This document shows, in pieces, positions 1-5,555 of a DNA stretch of 7,849 nt (the stretch's first letter is position 1; each line of letters begins with the position of its first letter). Position numbers and translations under genes: made by a program. Source of the stretch: Lentisphaerota bacterium (GTDB lineage: Bacteria; Verrucomicrobiota; Kiritimatiellia; RFP12; UBA3636); contig JAAZAI010000291.1 of NCBI GenBank assembly GCA_012514445.1, positions 1 to 7,849 of the forward strand, written 5' to 3'. Under the pieces are notes generated by a model that was given only the letters and a program-made list of their open reading frames with translations, made no database searches and was not told the DNA's origin.

Positions 1-53
1 AAGATACTATCAGCAGATGCGGCCGTCCAGACCCAACGATAGCATATGTGATA

Positions 54-72
54 CTAGTTTCTCAAAAACTAG
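54..72. promoter_or_regulatory. Palindrome, possible operator
   Basis: CTAGTTT at 54-60 and AAACTAG at 66-72 form a perfect 7-bp inverted repeat around a 5-base spacer. No T-tract follows, so it does not look like a terminator. Its position just upstream of the weak promoter candidate at 74-103 would suit a dimeric regulator of the GH9 operon. The operator role is inferred from symmetry and position only. Confidence 0.3.
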
Positions 73-73
73 A

Positions 74-103
74 TTGTCGCGGACTGAATCTGTTTGGTAG
101 AGT
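74..103 (+). promoter_or_regulatory. Weak sigma-70-like promoter candidate for the GH9 operon
   Basis: TTGTCG at 74-79 and TAGAGT at 98-103 are separated by 18 bp. Both hexamers match the consensus only partly. It is the best candidate I can find upstream of the gene at 228 and would leave a leader of roughly 120 bases. Confidence 0.25.
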
Positions 104-212
104 ACGTCCCTTGTACAGGCAACCTTCTCTTCGTGCAGCCTCCCTGCGCGGCGGCGGGCGTCCCGCACCTCGTGCCGTGCCGATCTCCACGTTCGCCTAA
201 TCCGCCCAACCC

Positions 213-217
213 GAGGA
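213..217 (+). promoter_or_regulatory. Ribosome binding site of the first gene
   Basis: GAGGA lies 10 bases before the ATG at 228. The spacing is slightly long but acceptable. It supports that start, which also places a hydrophobic signal segment near the N-terminus. Confidence 0.45.
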
Positions 218-227
218 CCACAACGCC

Positions 228-1721
228 ATGCCTCCATCCGACACGAATGACCCGATCCCTTCGACCTTGCGCGGCACGTTCGCCCTGGTGACCGGCCTCT
301 TGCTGGCAGGCCCGGCGCCGTCGACGGCAGGTGCCGACGCACCGGCCCCCGCCGACCGCGAGCTCGCCGTGATCGTCGACTACCGCCAACAGCCCGTGGC
401 CGAACTGCAGCCCTACTCGTACTGGCGGTGGTCGCCCGAAGTGAAGGCGTCGGCGGGCGATTTCTCCCGGCGGGCGATCGTGGAGGGCGCCGACGGCCAA
501 CGGCATCTGCTGCTCCACGTCAGCCCGACGTTCCCGTGGTACGGCGCCCCCATCTCCCTGCATTCCCTGACATCCGACTACTTTCCGCCGGAGAGCGACG
601 CGATCATCCTGCGCCTGCGCGTCGAGTCGGGAGAGTTTCTCCTCGGGATCGGCGGACCCACGGCCTATTTCGGGGACAGCGACGTGTTTACCGCGACCCA
701 GCGCATCCCGGTCGGCGACTGGATCGATGTCCGGTTCGACCTCCACGAGGGTCTGCGGCGCAACTACCGCCGCGCCGGGTACGGCCGGTCGGCGAGGGTC
801 ATGTCCTACAACCGCTGGGCGCAGGAGCCGACGATGCTCTATGTGTCGCCCGGCTCCTCGGGCACGCTGCGGATCCAGTCCGCGAAACTCGTCGCCACAG
901 GCCGGGGACGGCCCTTTCCGACGTTCGAGCCCGCCGCGCTGAAGCCCGTGCGAAACGTTCCGGCCGCCCTCGACAGCGCCTTCTCGATGCTGCTCGCCGA
1001 CTCGCAGGCGGCGGACTTCAAGGCCTCGTGGCTCGATCCCGCGGCCTGCCGCTACCCGCCCCCCGCGATCGCCGCCGCCGAAGGCCCCGCCCCGGGATCC
1101 GACGCCTTGTCAGCCACCGCGGGGTGGAACGAGGAGATCCGCTGGGCGGGCCTGCGGACGGAACCGACGAGCGGAGCGGACGCGCTCGCGATCACGGTGC
1201 GGGTCGCGACCGACGTGGCGTCCGCGCAGCTCGCGAGCGACGCCGGACAGCCCATCGACATCGGCCTGTTCGCCGCGCCCGTCGGCGAACCGTTCCCGTG
1301 GGATCGTTTGCGTCCGCCCGAGGAGTGGCGGCGCGACGCCAAAGTCAGGGGCTACGATCTCAACTTCTCGCACCGCGTCGTCGGCACGGTGGAGGGGCTG
1401 GACGTGGGACTGTTCCACGCGCGCCGGTTCGTCCGGCCCGGCGAATGGCACTCGTTCGTGATCCCCTTCGAGGACTTTGCCTGCGTCGGCGCGACGGGGG
1501 TGTTCCGGGAGCGCTTGGCGGCCCATGCGCCCCCCACGCCATCGGACGCTTCCGCCGCGGTCCTGTGGCTCGTGCCGTGGCCCCGGCGCAAGCCCGGCGC
1601 GCCTTCCACGGCCACGGTCGCGGATGTCCGATTCGTCCGGATCGATCCTTCCGACGCCCGCCCGCGCCGATCCTATCCCGCACCGCTTCCCGGTACGCTG
1701 CCCCAGGAGAACCAACCATGA
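228..1721 (+). CDS. Secreted protein of unknown family, two putative beta-sandwich modules
   Basis: I do not recognise a named family in this 497-residue protein. Residues 14-30 form a hydrophobic stretch after Arg15, and an Ala-Gly-Ala site near 34-36 suggests signal peptidase cleavage, so it is probably exported. The rest reads as two beta-rich modules, about 45-225 and 250-475. Each ends in a similar pattern: a 'GDW' (163-165) or 'GEW' (405-407) turn, a strand, a variable loop, then hydrophobic strands closing with 'LRIQSAKLV' (214-222) or 'VADVRFVRI' (464-472). This is how carbohydrate-binding jelly-roll domains often look. Aromatic residues are frequent (for example YSYWRW, 63-68). There are only two cysteines, 274 and 419, both in the second module. 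No glycosidase signature is visible. The stop codon overlaps the start of the GH9 gene, so the two are probably translated together. I infer a substrate-binding or accessory role beside that enzyme. Confidence 0.8.
   Translation: MPPSDTNDPIPSTLRGTFALVTGLLLAGPAPSTAGADAPAPADRELAVIVDYRQQPVAELQPYSYWRWSPEVKASAGDFSRRAIVEGADGQRHLLLHVSPTFPWYGAPISLHSLTSDYFPPESDAIILRLRVESGEFLLGIGGPTAYFGDSDVFTATQRIPVGDWIDVRFDLHEGLRRNYRRAGYGRSARVMSYNRWAQEPTMLYVSPGSSGTLRIQSAKLVATGRGRPFPTFEPAALKPVRNVPAALDSAFSMLLADSQAADFKASWLDPAACRYPPPAIAAAEGPAPGSDALSATAGWNEEIRWAGLRTEPTSGADALAITVRVATDVASAQLASDAGQPIDIGLFAAPVGEPFPWDRLRPPEEWRRDAKVRGYDLNFSHRVVGTVEGLDVGLFHARRFVRPGEWHSFVIPFEDFACVGATGVFRERLAAHAPPTPSDASAAVLWLVPWPRRKPGAPSTATVADVRFVRIDPSDARPRRSYPAPLPGTLPQENQP
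1705..1710 (+). promoter_or_regulatory. Ribosome binding site that fixes the GH9 start
   Basis: AGGAGA lies 7 bases before the ATG at 1718. The GH9 frame stays open for 430 codons further upstream, as far as 428, so this site decides the start, together with the signal peptide that begins at 1718. It sits inside the last codons of the preceding gene. With the ATGA overlap at 1718-1721, this indicates translational coupling. Confidence 0.85.
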
Positions 1722-3247
1722 AAACAACCTGCCTGTCCACCGGTTCACACCGTGTGATTATAACCCTCGCGGCCGTGGTGCTGTCGGCATCGTCCGCGAC
1801 GGCGAAGCCCTTGGCCGTCCGGACGGACCTCGCCTACGCCGGCGTGCCGAAGGCCTTGGAAGGCGTCTGCCCGATCCAGCTTCCGAAATACGAGGGGCAG
1901 GTGAAGCAGTTGCTCCCGATCGACAACCGGCGGCTGATCGTCGCCGTCTACGACGTGCCCGAGGTCGTCGCGCGCATGGACGCGCTGTCGGGCGGCGAGC
2001 TGGTCAAGGCGGTGACGGGCTTCGAGGCGAGCGAGAAGGCCGGGCGCCCCAACTGGGCGCTCTACCGCCTCCCGGAACAGATCCACGCGAAATACCTGGC
2101 GCAGGCGCGCCGGGAGGTTGGCGAGCTGGCGCTCGACGATGCGGCGTCCTTCCGCATCGCCGGCGACGGCGATGCGCGCGACGCCGCGCCGCAGGCGCCC
2201 GTCCGCGTCACGCGCACGCTGGTCTCGCTGGGCGGCGCGCGCATTCCCGGAGCGCACCTCGTCGACTACGCGCACTACTGCCTGCTGGAGCTGCCCGAGC
2301 CGCTTGAGCAGGGACGCCGCTACAAAATCCTGGTCAAGGGGCGTGGCGCGGTTTCGTTCGTCTACGACGAGACGAGCCTCGTCTCGCGCGCCATCAAGGT
2401 CAACCAAGCCGGCTACCTTTCCGGCGCAGGCGCCAAGTTCGCCTATCTCGGCGCGTTCGGCTATGAGTTCGGGCCGCTCGACTTCCCGCAGGCGAAGACG
2501 TTCGCCGTCGTCGACGTCGCGACCGGCAAGACGGTTTTCGATGGTCCCGTGACGCTGCGCGAGCGCGATCCCAAGTTCGCGCCGACGGACAAGGAACCCG
2601 ATCCGGGAAAGCGGCCGTCGATGTATGGCGAGCATGTCTACGAGCTCGACTTGAGCGGGCTGCAGGCGACCGGCGCGTTCTTCATCACGGTTCCCGGCGT
2701 CGGCCGCTCCTGGCCCTTCCGCCACGCGCCGGACGCTTACGGCGAGGCCTTCTACACCGCCGCGCGCGGCCTCTTCCACCAGCGCGCCGCGACGGCGCTC
2801 GACGCGGCGCACACCGCCTGGACGCGGCCCAAGTCCTCCATGCACGACACGATCTACGAGTCGGCGCACATCGCCTTCCCACCGCATGCGGAGGCGCCGA
2901 AGGGGTACGCCATCTTCGATGTCTACGGCGCCACGACCGACCGCGAGCGCGTCACGCGCGACGTCGTCGGGGGCTGGTACGACGCGGCGGACTGGGATCG
3001 CAACCAGGCGCATTACAGCGCGGTCTTCGATCTGCTCAACGCCTTCGAGTTCAATCCGGCGGCGTTCACCGACGCGCAACTTCGCATTCCCGAGTCCGGC
3101 AACGGCGTGCCCGACGTGCTGGACGAGGTGCGCTGGGGCCTCGAGTGCTGGCGCCGCAGCCAGGACGCGAAGGGGGGCGTCTCCGGGTTCATCGAGACCA
3201 ACACGCATCCTTCCTACGAGGATCCGAAGCACCCCTACGCCTTCTAG
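1718..3247 (+). CDS. Glycoside hydrolase family 9 protein, N-terminal part ending at an in-frame amber codon
   Basis: This 509-residue product is the front of a family 9 glycosidase (endoglucanase/cellobiosidase/exo-glucosaminidase type) that in full would have 868 residues. Residues 1-29 are a signal peptide with hydrophobic core VIITLAAVVLSA and a probable cut after Ala-Thr-Ala. Residues 30-222 match no family I recognise. Residues 224-336 are a CelD_N-type Ig-like domain, opening with AIKVNQAGYL (225-234). The GH9 (alpha/alpha)6 barrel starts near 340. It includes GGWYDAADWD (418-427), whose Asp422 and Asp425 match the catalytic-base pair of the DAGD motif, and PESGNGVPDVLDE (458-470), a typical GH9 segment. 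Codon 510 is TAG, and the frame continues intact beyond it to 4324. As it stands the product lacks half the barrel and the catalytic acid, so it should be inactive. DAAD in place of DAGD and 'WDRNQAHY' after it differ from classical cellulases, so the substrate is uncertain. Confidence 0.85.
   Translation: MKTTCLSTGSHRVIITLAAVVLSASSATAKPLAVRTDLAYAGVPKALEGVCPIQLPKYEGQVKQLLPIDNRRLIVAVYDVPEVVARMDALSGGELVKAVTGFEASEKAGRPNWALYRLPEQIHAKYLAQARREVGELALDDAASFRIAGDGDARDAAPQAPVRVTRTLVSLGGARIPGAHLVDYAHYCLLELPEPLEQGRRYKILVKGRGAVSFVYDETSLVSRAIKVNQAGYLSGAGAKFAYLGAFGYEFGPLDFPQAKTFAVVDVATGKTVFDGPVTLRERDPKFAPTDKEPDPGKRPSMYGEHVYELDLSGLQATGAFFITVPGVGRSWPFRHAPDAYGEAFYTAARGLFHQRAATALDAAHTAWTRPKSSMHDTIYESAHIAFPPHAEAPKGYAIFDVYGATTDRERVTRDVVGGWYDAADWDRNQAHYSAVFDLLNAFEFNPAAFTDAQLRIPESGNGVPDVLDEVRWGLECWRRSQDAKGGVSGFIETNTHPSYEDPKHPYAF
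3245..3247 (+). other. In-frame TAG interrupting the GH9 gene
   Basis: The codons before it read HPYAF and those after read RRTRWSSLIYAA. Both are plausible GH9 sequence in the same frame, with no shift. A single G-to-A change from TGG (Trp) would create it; CAG, AAG, GAG, TCG, TTG, TAC and TAT are also one step away. The GH9 frame itself ends with TAG at 4322-4324 and fucI also ends with TAG, so amber serves as a normal stop here. That argues against genome-wide reassignment of the codon. Confidence 0.9.
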
Positions 3248-3307
3248 CGGCGCACCCGCTGGTCCTCGCTGATCTACGCCGCCGCCGCCGCCCAGTACGC
3301 GCGCCTC

Positions 3308-4324
3308 GTGAAGCCCTTCGACGCCAAGGCCTCCGCGCTGTACGCCGAGAGCGCTCGCCGCGCGTGGACCTACGGCGTCGATCCCGCCAACGCCCTCGGT
3401 ACCGTCGAAATCCCGGCCCGGCGCAACCGCGGCAGCGGGGACGCCTACGTCGTGACTTGGACGGAGGAGGAATCGCATACGCGGCCGTATCGCGTCCACG
3501 CGGCCGCGCAGATGCACCGGCTCACCGGCGACGCGGCCTATCTCGCCGGGATCGGGGAGATCGCGGCCCAGGCGCAGCCGCCGATGGCCTGGCGTTTTTC
3601 GCATCGCGACTTCTCGCCCTGGATCTATGCCGAACTCGCCCTCGACGCGGGAGGCGGGATGCCGGCGGACGTCGTGGCGCACTGGCGCGCCTTCTACCTT
3701 CGCGAGGCGGAACTGCTCGTCGCGCAGCTCGCCGAGATGCCCTATCGCCACACCTGGCCGCGCAAGCAGGACTACTGGGCCGGCTGGGGCGCGCTCAACG
3801 TCGTCAACTTCAACCGGTGTCTCTCCATCGCCTGGAAGCTCTCGGGCGACGCCCGCTACCGCGACGCGATCGCGAACAACCTCGACTTCATGCTCGGGGC
3901 GAACCCGCTCGGCATGTCGTGGACGACCGGGATCGGCTTCGTGTATCCGATCGACATCCAGCATGCCAACAGCGAGAACGACGGCATCATGGATCCCGTG
4001 CCCGGGATCACGCTCTACGGGATCACCGGAGCGCCCGCCATGCACCACCGCGGCCGCGAACTCGTGTGGGATTGCAAGGACGCTGAGGGGGGCGTCGTGT
4101 CTTTCCAGAAGCAGGCCAACCGCGAGGTGCCGTTCTACCGCCGCTGGTCGATCCATCCGCACGTCAACACGGGGCAGTGCGAGTTCACGGTGCACGAGAC
4201 GATGGCCTCGACGATCCTTTCGACGGCGCTGCTGCTGCCTGCGGGCTGGACGCCCGATGCCGAACTCAAGACGCGCGGCCCGCGCCGCGACGACTTGCTC
4301 TTCGGACATTGGCCTCTGCCGTAG
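3308..4324 (+). CDS. Glycoside hydrolase family 9 protein, C-terminal part after the amber codon
   Basis: This is residues 531-868 of the interrupted GH9 protein, in the same frame as 1718-3247; the frame is open from 3248. It carries the second half of the barrel. LGANPLGMSWTTGIGF (726-741) matches the GH9 'NPxGxSyvTGfG' region. QCEFTVHE (820-827) is the C-terminal catalytic segment, and Glu822 is the predicted general acid. The PHHR substrate motif of classical cellulases falls where this protein has IQHAN (747-751), with PVPG following, so cellulase activity should not be assumed. The only nearby start is GTG at 3308. It has no Shine-Dalgarno sequence before it, and the fragment would lack a signal peptide and the catalytic-base Asp residues. 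I therefore think it is either made by read-through as part of the full protein or is not functional. Base composition matches the first half, so any inactivation is recent. Confidence 0.7.
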   Translation: MKPFDAKASALYAESARRAWTYGVDPANALGTVEIPARRNRGSGDAYVVTWTEEESHTRPYRVHAAAQMHRLTGDAAYLAGIGEIAAQAQPPMAWRFSHRDFSPWIYAELALDAGGGMPADVVAHWRAFYLREAELLVAQLAEMPYRHTWPRKQDYWAGWGALNVVNFNRCLSIAWKLSGDARYRDAIANNLDFMLGANPLGMSWTTGIGFVYPIDIQHANSENDGIMDPVPGITLYGITGAPAMHHRGRELVWDCKDAEGGVVSFQKQANREVPFYRRWSIHPHVNTGQCEFTVHETMASTILSTALLLPAGWTPDAELKTRGPRRDDLLFGHWPLP

Positions 4325-4348
4325 GCGACTGCGCGGCTAACCCGTCCG

Positions 4349-5326
4349 TCAGCCGCCGAAGACGGCGGCTTCGGCCATGGCCGGGGTGATGGCGTGCAGG
4401 CACGCCTTCGTGCCTTTCGGACAGATCCGCCGGTGGCAGGGTGGGCACCCCTCCACGCGCAGCACGACGTGCCTGGCGCCGTAGGGGCCCGTGCGGCCGG
4501 GCAGCGTGGGGCCGAAGAGGGCGACGCATCTGACCCCGAGCGCGACCGCCATGTGCATGGGGCCGGAGTCGTTGGTGAGCAGCGTCTCGCAACGCGCGAG
4601 CGCGCCGAGCGACTCCGCCAGGGAGAGGCGTCCGCAGAGGTTCGCGGCCGGCGCGCCGGCCGCGGCGGCGATGCGTTCGGCGAGCGGCGCGTCGCCGCCG
4701 CCGCCGACGAGGTAGACGCGCGCGGCGTGGCGCGAGACGGCGCGCCTGACGAACGCGGCGAAATGGTCTTCGGGCCAGTTCTTGCTTTCCCAGCGCGAGG
4801 CGGGGGCCACGGCGATGCGCGGCCCGTCGCCGGGGAGCGGCGCGAGCGCGTCGAGGTCGATGGCGGGGACGTCGAGCGGGAAGCGCGGCTCCGCCGGCAG
4901 GACGAGGCCCAGGTGGCGCACGAGGTCGAGGCATTCCTCGATGGCGTGGCGTCCCTTGTCGCGGGGGCCTGCGAGCTCGTGGAAGAGCAGGCGCGAACCT
5001 TCGCGCGCGAAGGAGGGGCCGATGCGCCGCGGCGCCTGCGCGGCGCGCGCGACGAGGGCGCTTTTCATCAGCCCCTGCAGATCCGCGACGAGGTCGTAGC
5101 GGCGCGCGCGGATCCGGCGCAGGGCGCGCAGGAAGCCGCGCAGGTCGGAAGGGCGCGGGACCTCGATCACCTCGTCGACGCAGGCGAAGCGGCGCACGAG
5201 CGGCGCGAAGGCGGGCTGGACGGCCCAGTGGACCTCCGCGCCGAGCTGCGTCTTGAGCTCCGCCACGGCCGGCAGCGCGTGGAGGGCATCGCCCAGCGAG
5301 CTGAGCTTGACGACGAGGACTTTCAT
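4349..5326 (-). CDS. Glycosyltransferase family 9, LPS heptosyltransferase-type (WaaC-like)
   Basis: This 325-residue enzyme should transfer heptose from an ADP-heptose donor to the lipopolysaccharide inner core, on the cytoplasmic face of the inner membrane. The start MKVLVVKLSSLGDALHALPA matches the N-terminus of heptosyltransferase I (WaaC/RfaC), and Asp13 corresponds to its catalytic aspartate. The C-terminal Rossmann domain has PASRWESKNWP (175-185), with the lysine that contacts donor phosphate, and NDSGPMHMA (252-260), the GT9 hallmark. LFGPT (270-274) follows. The tail has four cysteines (294, 297, 302, 309) in a CxxCxxxxC...C pattern, more often seen in WaaF-like proteins, so heptosyltransferase I versus II is not settled. 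Length is normal for the family. No Shine-Dalgarno sequence precedes the ATG; instead a palindromic repeat runs almost up to it. It lies downstream of fucI on the same strand but 229 bp away, so co-transcription is doubtful. No other LPS gene is in view. Confidence 0.88.
   Translation of the reverse strand: MKVLVVKLSSLGDALHALPAVAELKTQLGAEVHWAVQPAFAPLVRRFACVDEVIEVPRPSDLRGFLRALRRIRARRYDLVADLQGLMKSALVARAAQAPRRIGPSFAREGSRLLFHELAGPRDKGRHAIEECLDLVRHLGLVLPAEPRFPLDVPAIDLDALAPLPGDGPRIAVAPASRWESKNWPEDHFAAFVRRAVSRHAARVYLVGGGGDAPLAERIAAAAGAPAANLCGRLSLAESLGALARCETLLTNDSGPMHMAVALGVRCVALFGPTLPGRTGPYGARHVVLRVEGCPPCHRRICPKGTKACLHAITPAMAEAAVFGG
4351..4370. other. Perfect stem-loop at the convergent gene junction
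   Basis: AGCCGCCG (4351-4358) and CGGCGGCT (4363-4370) form a perfect 8-bp stem with a 4-base loop. It covers the last codons and part of the stop of the GT9 gene, 27 bases past the end of the GH9 frame. No T-tract follows on either strand, so it is not a standard intrinsic terminator, but it could still stabilise or end either convergent transcript. The spacer at 4325-4348 holds nothing else that I can identify. Confidence 0.35.
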
Positions 5327-5332
5327 GGGGTT

Positions 5333-5548
5333 AGTGAGGAGTGCGTAGGGCGTGGTGAGGAGTTTCCGCCGGGGCTCCGCCCCAGACCCCGGTTTGACCT
5401 GCGAAGGCGACGGGGCAAGAGGTGGATTTTGTGGCGGTTCGTCGAGCGGGGTTTATCCACGGAAGACACCGAAAGCGTAGCAAGGAAGCAAGAACGGGGT
5501 CTGGGGTGCCCCCAGCCTGAACTCCTCACTCCTCACTACGCTCTACGC
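5333..5548. repeat. Composite inverted-repeat element filling the fucI-GT9 gap
   Basis: Main arms lie at 5355-5394 and 5493-5529. Both contain GTGAGGAGTT and CCCCAGACCCCG in one orientation or the other, with small gaps and mismatches between. The 9-mer GTGAGGAGT occurs twice on the left (5334, 5355) and its complement twice on the right (5521, 5528). GCGTAGGGCGT (5343-5353) is answered by ACGCTCTACGC (5538-5548) with one mismatch. The left arm also holds a local GGGGC/GCCCC hairpin at 5371-5383. The 98-base centre carries the CCACGGAAGACAC sequence. There is no coding potential. It looks like a REP/BIME-like or MITE-like unit; which of these is not decidable here. Confidence 0.7.
5451..5475. 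repeat. 'CCACGGAAGACAC' type intergenic repeat fragment
   Basis: GTTTATCCACGGAAGACACC followed by GAAAG resembles a simple interspersed sequence that I recall from many unrelated bacterial genomes. There it is often mis-translated as 'STEDTEGTE'; here one frame reads LSTEDTES. It lies in the centre of the inverted-repeat element. Recognition is from memory, and copy number in this genome is unknown. Confidence 0.45.
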
Positions 5549-5555
5549 TCCAACG

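Larger units (their letters stand above)
1..227. other. Non-coding leader upstream of the GH9 operon
   Basis: No convincing gene is seen here; the short open frames have no plausible start context or protein-like composition. The first 110 bases are clearly more AT-rich than the rest of the window, as expected of a promoter region. They hold a 7-bp palindrome (54-72) and a weak promoter candidate (74-103). The section from about 110 to 227 would be a transcribed leader. It is pyrimidine-rich and then GC-rich, with a small GCGGG/CCCGC hairpin at 154-166. No riboswitch that I recognise is present. Confidence 0.5.

Noticed and set aside
10..342. A 110-codon minus-strand frame covering the leader and the start of the first gene
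   Set aside because: It overlaps the signal-peptide region of the plus-strand gene, is extremely Arg-rich and has no recognisable domain.
428..1717. Upstream extension of the GH9 frame by 430 codons
   Set aside because: It overlaps the first gene in another frame and is Arg/Pro/Ala-rich. A Shine-Dalgarno sequence and signal peptide place the GH9 start at 1718.
3245..3247. TAG read as pyrrolysine or genome-wide reassigned amber
   Set aside because: The GH9 frame and fucI both end in TAG at sensible protein ends, and no pyrrolysine gene is in view. Kept only as a read-through possibility.
1745..4309. An 854-codon open frame on the minus strand opposite the GH9 gene
   Set aside because: It mirrors the codon bias of a strongly GC-rich gene. 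Its translation is rich in Arg, Val, Gly and Asp with no domain, no ribosome binding site and no neighbour logic. The plus-strand frame carries clear GH9 motifs.
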